NCBI GenBank assembly: GCA_002708825.1
Contig: PAPF01000007.1
Location: forward strand, 267,572-331,571
Length of the DNA: 64,000 bases
Reading direction: 5' to 3'
From: Phyllobacteriaceae bacterium
GTDB lineage: Bacteria; Pseudomonadota; Alphaproteobacteria; Rhizobiales; Rhizobiaceae
Shown in pieces: positions 27,433 to 35,571 of this stretch (positions within the stretch are counted from its first letter, which is position 1; every line of letters begins with the position of its first letter). A program made the position numbers and the translations under genes. Under the pieces are notes generated by a model. The model saw nothing but the letters and a program-made list of their open reading frames with translations. It had not been told where the DNA came from and ran no database searches.

Positions 27433-28887
27433 TCAGATGTGGCGCACGATAGGATCAATCGGCCTCCGGGGAAAGCCGACAGCCGCTTCAACGGCGCGGG
27501 CCACCTGCAACAGGCGGGCCTCGCCACGCGGCGGCCCGACAAGCTGGATGCCGGCCGGCATGCCCGAAGCGGTAAATCCGGCCGGAAGCACGATGGCCGG
27601 CAGGCCCGTGGCGGTCGCCAGGAAGGAAAAGCGCAGCCAGTCGACATAATCCGTCACCGGTTCGCCGTCGACGAAGGCCGGGAATTCCTCTTCGACAAGG
27701 CCCGGTTCGATCCCGGTGGCGGGAATGGCAAGAACATCGTAGCCTTGCAGGAATGTCCGCATTGCATGGTAGAGCACGGTGCGCTGGCGCATCGCGTCAT
27801 AGATACGCTCCGTGGTAAGCTGGCGGCCGAACGCGGTGTTTTCCCGCAATGTCTGCTTGAAATGCGCCTGGACAGCGTCCGGCAGGTAGCCATTGACCGA
27901 GCCGTAATGCACGCCGCGCAGCGTGACATAGGTTTCGTGGAGACCCGGCAGGTCCGAACAGGCCTCGTCAACCGTGCCCCCGGCGGCAGCCACTTTCTCC
28001 ATTGCCGCGCGAAGCACGCCGCGAATGTTCGCCTCGACCGGCGCGAAACCGCCCTGGTCCTCGGAGAAGGCGATGCGCACGGCGCCATCGGCCCGGTCTA
28101 CCGCTTTCTGGAACGGTTCGCGCGGCGCCTCCAGCGAAATCGGCATTTCGGGAATGAAGCCGGCCATGGTGTCGAGGAACAGCGCGAGGTCGCCTACGTC
28201 GCGCGCCATCGGTCCGGAAATGCCCTCGATGGAAAAGGCGGTGGCGGCCGGTCCGCCGCCGCAGCGGCCGGGCGAGGGGCGCAGTCCGACCACGCCGCAA
28301 AAGGCCGCCGGCGTGCGCAGCGATCCGGCAAGGTCGGAGCCCTGCGCAAGCCAGCATTCGCCGGTTGCCACCGAAACGGCCGCGCCGCCCGACGAGCCGC
28401 CTGCATTCTTGCGCGTGTCCCACGGATTGCGGGTGTAACCGAAGACGTCATTGAACGTGTTGCCGCCCGCGCCGAATTCCGGCGTGTTGGTCTTGCCGAC
28501 GACAACGCCGCCGCGCCGTTCGATCCGTTCGACAAGCGGGTCGTTCACCTCAGGCACGAAATCCTTGAGCGCCACATTGCCATAGGTCGTGCGCACGCCG
28601 GACACCATCGTCAGGTCCTTGATGGTAACCGGGAGTCCGGCCAGCCAGCCCGCCTTCTTGCCATTCGCCCTGGCATCCGCGGCCAGGCGCTGCAAGGCGG
28701 ACCGGGCCCGATCCTCGCAGACGGTGACGGTGGCGTTGACCAGCGGCTCCACCTCGGCGATCCGGGTCAGCGCGGCATCGAGCAGGTCGTCGGGCGCGAT
28801 ATCGCCCGCCTTGAGCATTTTGACCGCCTCGCGGGCCGGCAGCGCGCAAAGGTCCGGCCCGGAATAATGCGTCTCGGGAATCGTCAC
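27433..28887 (-). CDS. Amidase (amidase-signature family)
   Basis: A 484-residue amidase with the full Ser-cisSer-Lys triad: Lys in LPVTIKDL (about K90), the Gly/Ser motif NAGGSSGG (about S166), and the nucleophile serine in GSDLAGSLR (about S189). The substrate cannot be read from the sequence. Position matters: it is the first gene of a pair with matB, and Bradyrhizobium malonamidase E2, a member of the same family, hydrolyses malonamate to malonate. A malonamidase-type function is therefore plausible but inferred. Confidence 0.88.
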   Translation of the reverse strand: MTIPETHYSGPDLCALPAREAVKMLKAGDIAPDDLLDAALTRIAEVEPLVNATVTVCEDRARSALQRLAADARANGKKAGWLAGLPVTIKDLTMVSGVRTTYGNVALKDFVPEVNDPLVERIERRGGVVVGKTNTPEFGAGGNTFNDVFGYTRNPWDTRKNAGGSSGGAAVSVATGECWLAQGSDLAGSLRTPAAFCGVVGLRPSPGRCGGGPAATAFSIEGISGPMARDVGDLALFLDTMAGFIPEMPISLEAPREPFQKAVDRADGAVRIAFSEDQGGFAPVEANIRGVLRAAMEKVAAAGGTVDEACSDLPGLHETYVTLRGVHYGSVNGYLPDAVQAHFKQTLRENTAFGRQLTTERIYDAMRQRTVLYHAMRTFLQGYDVLAIPATGIEPGLVEEEFPAFVDGEPVTDYVDWLRFSFLATATGLPAIVLPAGFTASGMPAGIQLVGPPRGEARLLQVARAVEAAVGFPRRPIDPIVRHI

Positions 28888-29074
28888 GTCAGTATCCTTT
28901 TCATGAATGGCAAAAATGTATCGGATTATTGCGCGAAGCTAAGCCTGGCATGACCGGATTGCAACTGGAGGTTATCGCCTTGAATTGCAGGCAAAACGGG
29001 TGTGCGCCGGCAACGAAGGGTCCCACGGGGTTCGGTGGGCCGGTTCGTTGCCGTTGCCCGGTCTGGCTAGTCCG

Positions 29075-30814
29075 TCAGCAGGCGTTGCGCATCGCCTCGA
29101 GGATCACATGCGCGGAGGCGGCGCCCGGATCGACATGGCCGATGGACCGTGCGCCCAGCTTGGCGGAACGGCCGCGCCGGCTTTCCAGTGTGGCGGTATG
29201 GTCGCGGCCGCGCCTGGCACCCTCGGCCGCTGCGTCGAGACAGGCTGCTACCCCGGCGCCTTCCGCGAGCGCAGCCTTCGCCGCCTCGGCAGCCGGCCCC
29301 CATGCGTCGATCATCGTCTTGTCGCCGGGTGCGGCACCGCCGCGTTTCAGGATGCCCTCGTGCATCCCCTCGATCCAGGCCACCATGGCGGCTGCGTCCA
29401 GGTTCAGCCGGTCGCACACCGCTTCGCCGGCAGCGCGGAAGGCGCTGGCGTAAAGCGGGCCGGAGGAGGCGCCGACCGCGTCGAGGAAGGCCTTGGCCAT
29501 GCGCGTGCAGCTTTGCGTCACCGTCTCGTCGCCGGGCGCGCCGTCGAGCGCCTTGCCCACTGCCGTCCAGCCGATATCCATCGTCACGCCGTGATCGCCG
29601 TCGCCGATCACGCCATCCAGTTCCGAAAGCCAGTCGCGTTTCATCGCGATGGCCTCGCCTGCCGCGCGCATCATGGCGCGGAACGCTTCCGGCGTCACCG
29701 GTCCGTCCGTCTTCAGCGCCGAGCGGTCCACGGTCGTCCCGTTCGTGGCCGCGGCGCCATGACGGCGCGTATGTTTGCCTTCCGCCGGGGGCAAGCTGCC
29801 GCCGACGGTCAGCGCCGGTGTCCGGCACGGCGTGTCGAGCAGCAGCGTCAGGTCGTCGTCAAGCTTCATGAGCGTGATCGAAGCGCCGGCCATTTCGAGC
29901 GACGTGGCGTATTCGCCGACCCAGGAATGATGGATCGCGACACCGCGCGCGGCCAGGGTCTGCGCGACCCGCCGGTGCATGATGTAGAGTTCGAGTTGCC
30001 CGGTCGCCCCCAGTCCGTTGACGAGGACCGCCACCCGGTCGCCCCGTTTCAGGCCCATGTCGTCGAGGATCGGCGTCAGCAGTTCGTCAGTGACCGCATC
30101 GGCCGGCTCCAGCTTGCCGCGGCGGATGCCGGGTTCGCCATGCAGGCCCATGCCGATTTCCATCTCGTCATGGCCGATCTCGAAATTCGGCTTCAGCGTC
30201 TGCGGCAGCGAGCACGCTGTCAGCGCCACGCCCATGGATCGCGTATTGGCATTGGCATGGCGCGCGGCCGCCACGCAGCCATCGAGATCCCGTCCCAGTT
30301 CCGCCGCTGCCCCGGCGATCTTGAAGACGAAGAAGTCGCCGGCGATGCCGCGCCGTTCGTCCTGCCGGTCCGCCGGGGCAGAGGCCACGTCGTCGGTTAC
30401 CTGGACAGAGCGTGCCGGAATGCCGGCGGACTCGCATTCCTCGGCGGCCATGTCGAAATTCATCACGTCGCCGGTGTAGTTGCCGTAAAGGAAAAGGACG
30501 CCGGCGCCGCCGTCGACCGCCCGCGCCGCGTCCATGATCTGCTCGGGGCTGGGCGAGGCGAAGACATTGCCCACGGCGGCCGCATCGGCAAGGCCGCGCC
30601 CGACATAACCGGCAAAGGCCGGTTCATGGCCCGATCCGCCACCGATGACGATGCCCACCTTGCCGTCGCGCGGCCCGTCAACGGCGACGACGGCGCGCCC
30701 GGTCGGGCCGTCCACGCGCACCATGCCGGGATGGGCAAGGACCATGCCCTCGATCGCCTCGGCGATGAGGTCTTCGGGCGCGTTGATGAGTTTCTTGGTG
30801 CGGATCCCGGTCAT
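29075..30814 (-). CDS. Dihydroxyacetone/erythrulose-type kinase (DhaK-DhaL fusion)
   Basis: A 579-residue single-chain ATP-dependent kinase. The N-terminal DhaK domain has the GGGSGHEPAF substrate loop and the histidine in GMGLHGEPG that forms the covalent hemiaminal with the ketone; the C-terminal DhaL domain has the Mg-ADP-binding GDGDHG motif. It starts 10 bases after the TIM-barrel gene, as a two-gene operon. Members of this family phosphorylate dihydroxyacetone, glyceraldehyde or erythrulose. The neighbouring TIM-barrel protein and 3-hydroxyacid dehydrogenase point to breakdown of a C4-C5 sugar acid or polyol, with dihydroxyacetone or erythrulose as the intermediate. Confidence 0.9.
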   Translation of the reverse strand: MTGIRTKKLINAPEDLIAEAIEGMVLAHPGMVRVDGPTGRAVVAVDGPRDGKVGIVIGGGSGHEPAFAGYVGRGLADAAAVGNVFASPSPEQIMDAARAVDGGAGVLFLYGNYTGDVMNFDMAAEECESAGIPARSVQVTDDVASAPADRQDERRGIAGDFFVFKIAGAAAELGRDLDGCVAAARHANANTRSMGVALTACSLPQTLKPNFEIGHDEMEIGMGLHGEPGIRRGKLEPADAVTDELLTPILDDMGLKRGDRVAVLVNGLGATGQLELYIMHRRVAQTLAARGVAIHHSWVGEYATSLEMAGASITLMKLDDDLTLLLDTPCRTPALTVGGSLPPAEGKHTRRHGAAATNGTTVDRSALKTDGPVTPEAFRAMMRAAGEAIAMKRDWLSELDGVIGDGDHGVTMDIGWTAVGKALDGAPGDETVTQSCTRMAKAFLDAVGASSGPLYASAFRAAGEAVCDRLNLDAAAMVAWIEGMHEGILKRGGAAPGDKTMIDAWGPAAEAAKAALAEGAGVAACLDAAAEGARRGRDHTATLESRRGRSAKLGARSIGHVDPGAASAHVILEAMRNAC

Positions 30815-30824
30815 GCGTTTCTCC

Positions 30825-31640
30825 TCAGCGCCCGGTCAGGAAGGTTTTCGCCGCGGCAACCGTCTGGTCCAGCCAGGGTTTCTCGCTGGCCCGCGCGGCG
30901 GCCACATCGTTGTCCAAAGGCAGCCAATGCTCAAGGATCACCGACATTTCAGGAGGGCAATGGGTCAACTGGTCGAGGATCCACGGGATCGGCGCGCGGC
31001 CCTGGCCGAGCGGCACGCCGTGAATGCGGAATCCGACGCCGTAGGGATCCGGCGTGATGACGTAGTCCTTCAGGTGCAGGTTGATGGCGAATGGCGCGAG
31101 CATGCGCACCGTTTCTTCCGGCCATTCGCCAGCGCAGATGGAATTGGCAACGTCGAGGCAGACGCCGAGCGTCTCATCCGCCACCGTCTCCAGAAGGTCC
31201 ACCATGCGCGGCGAGGGGTAGTTGAAATGGTTCTCGATGGCGATGCGGATGTCCGCCGCGCGCGCCCTGGCGAGCAGCGGGCGCAGCCGTCCGGCTAGCT
31301 CGGGGACGGGTATCCGTGCATCCGCCGCGTCAAGCGCGACCCTGAGGATCCTTGCGTTCAGGCGCTGGCCGATTTCCAGGTAGTGCGAGACCTCCTCGTC
31401 CCGGAAACTCTGGGTGCCCAGTTCCAGCGCGATGCCCCGTTCCCCGGCCATGGCGCGCAGCCGGTCCTGCTCGTCCGCGCCGAGATGATGAAGCGGCATG
31501 TTGTCGGCATACTGGACGACAGCGAGACCGTAACTGGCCGCGGCGTCGAGCACCTCGAAAGGCGTCATCGGTCTTTCCGGCACCTGGTCCTTGATGCCGA
31601 TCGACCACCGATAGGCATAGCTGCCCAGTCCAAGCCTCAT
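30825..31640 (-). CDS. Xylose-isomerase-like TIM-barrel protein (isomerase/epimerase or decarboxylase)
   Basis: A 271-residue AP-endonuclease-2/xylose-isomerase-like TIM barrel. Candidate metal ligands include Glu in IRIAIENHFNY, Asp in LGVCLDVANS, His in NLHLKDY and Glu in VILEHWLP. The family covers hydroxypyruvate and tagatose isomerases and also sugar-acid decarboxylases, so the reaction is open. ATG 31640 is the conserved start (MRLGLGSYAYRW) with a GAGAAAAGAG leader. It is first in an operon with DhaK-DhaL and divergent from the dehydrogenase at 31830. The shared 189-bp region has an AT-rich core around 31741-31780. Confidence 0.85.
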   Translation of the reverse strand: MRLGLGSYAYRWSIGIKDQVPERPMTPFEVLDAAASYGLAVVQYADNMPLHHLGADEQDRLRAMAGERGIALELGTQSFRDEEVSHYLEIGQRLNARILRVALDAADARIPVPELAGRLRPLLARARAADIRIAIENHFNYPSPRMVDLLETVADETLGVCLDVANSICAGEWPEETVRMLAPFAINLHLKDYVITPDPYGVGFRIHGVPLGQGRAPIPWILDQLTHCPPEMSVILEHWLPLDNDVAAARASEKPWLDQTVAAAKTFLTGR

Positions 31641-31829
31641 CTCTTTTCTCCCGCCGATGCGCCTGTCCAACCGGCTGCCCTTTGCCCGGACCGGCCGGCA
31701 GGTCCGGTCCCGCAGGGGATAGTGAAACGGGGGCGCTCTCGGTATTTAGTTTTTCTACAAACCTGTGCACATTTAACCGTTGGAGCCGCCGTCATGTCCC
31801 TGTTACCTCTCAAGGAGGGAGGACATGGC

Positions 31830-32720
31830 ATGGGCGCAACCGCGATCATCGGGCTCGGGGCCATGGGCCTTGGCATGGCAAGAAACATCCTGGCGGCGGG
31901 AATCGCGCTGACGGGTTACGACATCGCGCCCGCCGCGCGCGACCGGTTTGCCAGCCTTGGTGGAACGCCTGCCGAAACGGCGGCGGGAGCGGCGGAAGGC
32001 GCAAGCCTGCTTCTCGTCATGGTCGTTGATGCCGCGCAGGCACGCGCTGCGCTGTTCGAAAGCGGCGCGGCGCGGGCGCTGGAGCCGGGCGCCACCGTGA
32101 TCCTGTCCTCCACGGTCGCGCCGTCCGATGTCCGCGCCATCGCGGCCGAGCTTGACGGCCATGGCCATCTCCTGCTCGACGCGCCCGTGTCGGGCGGGCA
32201 GGTGGGGGCGGAGGCCGGAACGCTGACCGTCATGGCATCGGGGCCCGATGCGGCCTTCGAGCGGGCGCAGGCGCTGCTGTCCGCCGTGTCGAAAAAGGTG
32301 CATCGCCTCGGCAGTGAACCCGGCACCGGCGCCACCTACAAGGTGCTGCACCAGTTGGCCGCAGGCGTTCATCTTGTCGCGGCGGCCGAATACATGGCGC
32401 TCGGCGCCAGGGCGGGCTGCGATCCGCGCAAGCTGCACGAGATCGTTTCCTCCTCCGCGGGGCAAAGCTGGATGGCCGACGACCGCGTGCCGCGCATGAT
32501 GGAGGAGAACCCGTCCATTACTTCGACGGTGGACATCTTCGTCAAGGATCTCGGCCTCGTGCTTCAGGCCGGCCGCGATGTCCGCGCGCCATTGCCGCTG
32601 GCCGCCGCGGCGCACCAGATGCTGCTGGCGGCTTCCGCCCTTGGGCATGGCCGCGACGACGACAGCGCCGTGGTCAAGGCATACGAGGCCCTGACCGGAA
32701 AGCCCGTCCGCAAGGCCTGA
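31830..32720 (+). CDS. NAD(P)-dependent 3-hydroxyisobutyrate/L-threonate-dehydrogenase-like protein
   Basis: A 296-residue beta-hydroxyacid dehydrogenase. Rossmann motif GLGAMGLGMA at the start, the substrate motif DAPVSGGQVGA, and the catalytic lysine in GATYKVLHQL are all present. The family includes LtnD (L-threonate 2-dehydrogenase), tartronate-semialdehyde reductase and 3-hydroxyisobutyrate dehydrogenase. Linked divergently to the TIM-barrel/DhaKL operon, it most likely oxidises a sugar acid whose product passes to those enzymes. ATG 31830 follows GGAGGGAGG. It is convergent with the LysR gene. Confidence 0.87.
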   Translation: MGATAIIGLGAMGLGMARNILAAGIALTGYDIAPAARDRFASLGGTPAETAAGAAEGASLLLVMVVDAAQARAALFESGAARALEPGATVILSSTVAPSDVRAIAAELDGHGHLLLDAPVSGGQVGAEAGTLTVMASGPDAAFERAQALLSAVSKKVHRLGSEPGTGATYKVLHQLAAGVHLVAAAEYMALGARAGCDPRKLHEIVSSSAGQSWMADDRVPRMMEENPSITSTVDIFVKDLGLVLQAGRDVRAPLPLAAAAHQMLLAASALGHGRDDDSAVVKAYEALTGKPVRKA

Positions 32721-32730
32721 GACAAGAAGA

Positions 32731-33708
32731 TCACGGCGGCGCACCGATGAGGCTCGCGCCCGTCTCCGGCCGGAAGGTACAACCGTGGCCCGTCAGTACG
32801 CGCCTTGCCTCAGCCTCATGCGTGGCGGCCTCGCTGCCAAGCCAGTCCGCGAATCGGTTGACGATGCGCCGGGTGAAATGGCGCGGCGGGCAGACCAGCC
32901 AGTATGCGGAGAAGTCGATCACCGGGAAATCCGGGCAGAAGGGCACCAGTTCGCCCCGCACGAGTTCCGGCAGGCACAGCGTCACGCTGTCGAGCGCCAG
33001 CCCGCCGCCCTGCTTGGCCAGCTCGATGGACATGGATGAGCGGTCGAAACGCAACGGATAGTTCAGGTCCGGCACGGCAATGCCGTTCTGCGCCAGCCAG
33101 AGGTCCCAGCGAAACAGCGACTTGACGCTGTCGATCAGCCGTGCGGCCCGGATCTGTTCCGCCGGGTCGCCAGAGATCGCCTGCAAGCCTGCAAGGTAAG
33201 CCGGGCTGCACAGCGGCAGGACCAGGTCGTTCATCACCGGACGCTCGGCCAGTCCCGCCCATCCGCCAAGTCCGTAACGCAGGTCGAAATCCACCGCCTC
33301 CGTCTCGAAGGCCGAGAAGTCGGGCGTTGCGTCGATGCGGATGTTCCACTCGGGATTGGCGGTCAGGAAGCCGTTGATGCGCGGTCCCAGCCAACGCACG
33401 CCGAAGCTGGGGCTGACCCGGATGATCAGATTGCGCACCTCGCGCTGGCGGGCAATCGAACTGCGCGCATTGCGGATGGCGGCGAAGGCCTGCGTGGTCG
33501 TCTGGAACAGCCGGTCGCCATCCAGTGTCAGGATCAGCTTGCGCTTCTCGCGCCGGAACAGGCGCACGCCGAACTGGCTCTCCAGGTTGCGGATCTGCTG
33601 CGAGACGGCCGAAGGCGACACGCCCAGTTCAAGCGCCGCCTTGGTGACAGAGCCGATGCGCGCCACCGCCTCGAAATACTCGGTCGCCTTGATGTTGATG
33701 TCGCGCAT
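32731..33708 (-). CDS. LysR-family regulator (GcvA-like)
   Basis: A 325-residue LysR regulator: N-terminal winged helix-turn-helix (ARIGSVTKAALELGVSPSAV, then SQQIRNLE), followed by a substrate-binding-like effector domain. It lies 37 bases downstream of the ornithine-cyclodeaminase-like gene on the same strand, making it the last gene of the long operon that starts at 41032. It may regulate that operon or the convergent dehydrogenase. ATG 33708 is the usual start; the open frame continues upstream without similarity. Confidence 0.9.
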   Translation of the reverse strand: MRDINIKATEYFEAVARIGSVTKAALELGVSPSAVSQQIRNLESQFGVRLFRREKRKLILTLDGDRLFQTTTQAFAAIRNARSSIARQREVRNLIIRVSPSFGVRWLGPRINGFLTANPEWNIRIDATPDFSAFETEAVDFDLRYGLGGWAGLAERPVMNDLVLPLCSPAYLAGLQAISGDPAEQIRAARLIDSVKSLFRWDLWLAQNGIAVPDLNYPLRFDRSSMSIELAKQGGGLALDSVTLCLPELVRGELVPFCPDFPVIDFSAYWLVCPPRHFTRRIVNRFADWLGSEAATHEAEARRVLTGHGCTFRPETGASLIGAPP

Positions 33709-33745
33709 GGTTTGTCCGTTCAGCCTTCGCGCCCAGAATAGCCGC

Positions 33746-34723
33746 CTACAGTGAAACGGTCTGTCCTCGACCCGCTTGCATGGCGCGCTCCAGCACGAAT
33801 TGCGCGGCGGCCAGATCCTGCGCGGCGATGCCGAGCGAGCGATAGGCCGTGATCTCGTCGCGCGACGAACGGCCGGGTGCCTTTCCGGCAAGGACATTGC
33901 CGATCTCCGCCCGGATCGCATCGGCGGAAAACCGCCCCGCCGTGATCATGTCCACGATCTCGCCGGCCTGCGCCAGCGTCGAGGGCAGGTAGTCGACCCA
34001 GATCGAGGCCCGTTCGACGAAGCGGTCGTCCACTTCGCGCATGCTCGGTATGGACGATCCGACCACGTTGACATGGCAGCCCGGCGCCAGCCAACCGCCC
34101 TTGAGGAGCGGCACCGGCGAAGCGGTGACCGTGCAGACGATGTCGGCATCGCGCACGGCAGCCTCGATATCGGTTGTCGCGGAAAACGTCATGCCGGTGT
34201 GGCGTGAGGCCGCCCGCTCGCAAAACGCCGCTGCCTTGTCCGCCGACCGGCCCGCAACGGTGACTCGGCGGATGGGCCGCACCTCCGCCATGGCGTCAAG
34301 ATGGTGTTCGGCCTGCTCGCCATAACCGATGATGGCGAGCGTTTCGCAATCCTCGCGCGCCAGCGCCCGCGTGGCGACACCGCTGGCGGCCGCCGTGCGG
34401 ATGGCGGTCAACAGGCTGGCATCCATCATGGCGGTCGCTTCGCCGGTCTCCGCCTCGAACAGCACCATGGCGCCGCGATGGGAAGACAGGCCCTTGGCCG
34501 GATTGCCGGGAAAGAGGCTGACCAGCTTGATGCCGAAACAGGCCGGATCGGAAAGCGCGCCGGGCATGATGCCCATCCGGTTTGGCCCGCCCACGGGCAT
34601 GACGCTGCGCAGCGGCAGTTCGGCCTGTCCCGCTGAAACCGCCGGCATGACTTGGGCGATGACCTCGATGGCGTCCTTCATGGAAAGCAGGGCTTCCACA
34701 TCCGCATGGCTCAACACGATCAT
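33746..34723 (-). CDS. Ornithine cyclodeaminase / mu-crystallin family protein (DauB-like candidate)
   Basis: A 325-residue NAD(P)-binding protein with the family segment MPVGGPNRMGIMPGAL, KLVSLFPGN, the Rossmann motif IIGYGEQAEHHL, and DIVCTVTAS. Family members deaminate ornithine, reduce imines or ketoacids with ammonia (alanine dehydrogenase, DauB), or bind thyroid hormone. Because the operon also has a D-arginine-dehydrogenase-like flavoprotein, a DauB-type reductive amination to the L-amino acid is an attractive reading. The start overlaps the hydrolase stop by four bases (ATGA). Confidence 0.87.
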   Translation of the reverse strand: MIVLSHADVEALLSMKDAIEVIAQVMPAVSAGQAELPLRSVMPVGGPNRMGIMPGALSDPACFGIKLVSLFPGNPAKGLSSHRGAMVLFEAETGEATAMMDASLLTAIRTAAASGVATRALAREDCETLAIIGYGEQAEHHLDAMAEVRPIRRVTVAGRSADKAAAFCERAASRHTGMTFSATTDIEAAVRDADIVCTVTASPVPLLKGGWLAPGCHVNVVGSSIPSMREVDDRFVERASIWVDYLPSTLAQAGEIVDMITAGRFSADAIRAEIGNVLAGKAPGRSSRDEITAYRSLGIAAQDLAAAQFVLERAMQAGRGQTVSL

Positions 34724-35571
34724 GCCGAGCGCTCCTCTCCTGCGCCCCAGTCGGGGCCCGTCTGTTCAAGGTTCATGATCGCCTCCAGCATGGACGTATA
34801 AAGGTCAGGCCGTGCGACATAGGGGAAATGTCCGCCATGCAGGAAACGGTAGGCCGTTCCCGGCTTGAGACGCTCCCTGACAGCCACCCGCATGTCCGGC
34901 GGGATCAACGGATCGTCGTCGGCCTCGACGGTGAAGATGCGGTCGCGCGCGAGCGGAACCGGCGGCAGGTCAGGGGCGGTCTTCAGCGCGTTGAGCCGGG
35001 CCCGCAACTCGCCTTCCAGGATGCGGCCGCCCGCTTCCCGCAGCAGCAGGTCGACCAGATCGCCCTGATCGGGATGTGCCTCGCGCCAGGCTTTCAGCCC
35101 GTTGCCGAAACCGGCGCGCAAGTCGGCGATGGGTGCGGCCATCAGGTCGAGCGCATAGGGCAGGCGTTCGGCGAGGCCTGCCACCGAATGCAGCGTGTTC
35201 GCCGCGATCAGGCGTTCCACGCGCTCCGGCGCCGTTCCTGCCATGAATTGTGCCAGGTAGCCGCCGAGCGAACTGCCGAGCACGCTCGCCCGGTCGATGC
35301 CGAGCCGGTCGAGTAGCGCGAACAGGTCGCCTGCCCATTCGGCAATGCCGCCGCGATCCGGATAGCTGACGGCGACAATGCGCAGCCGGCCGGCAAGCGC
35401 CTCGATCTGCTGCCAGAAGATGTCGCCGCGCCCCAGCGTGCCGGGAATGAGCAGCAGGCAGGAGCCTTGGCCGATGTCACGGTAACCCCAGTCGCGTCCG
35501 TCGAACACGGCGCGTTGTTCCGGGTGGGCAAGCGCGAAGGTGTCGCGCGCGGCAATCAGGGCATTGGTCAT
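34720..35571 (-). CDS. Alpha/beta hydrolase
   Basis: A 283-residue alpha/beta hydrolase with the oxyanion motif LIPGTLGRGDIF, nucleophile serine in GSSLGGYLAQF, an acid in EADDDPLIP and the catalytic His in HGGHFPY. The substrate is not known. Both ends overlap neighbouring genes by four bases (ATGA), so it is translationally coupled to the M81 peptidase upstream and the cyclodeaminase-like gene downstream. Confidence 0.87.
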   Translation of the reverse strand: MTNALIAARDTFALAHPEQRAVFDGRDWGYRDIGQGSCLLLIPGTLGRGDIFWQQIEALAGRLRIVAVSYPDRGGIAEWAGDLFALLDRLGIDRASVLGSSLGGYLAQFMAGTAPERVERLIAANTLHSVAGLAERLPYALDLMAAPIADLRAGFGNGLKAWREAHPDQGDLVDLLLREAGGRILEGELRARLNALKTAPDLPPVPLARDRIFTVEADDDPLIPPDMRVAVRERLKPGTAYRFLHGGHFPYVARPDLYTSMLEAIMNLEQTGPDWGAGEERSA

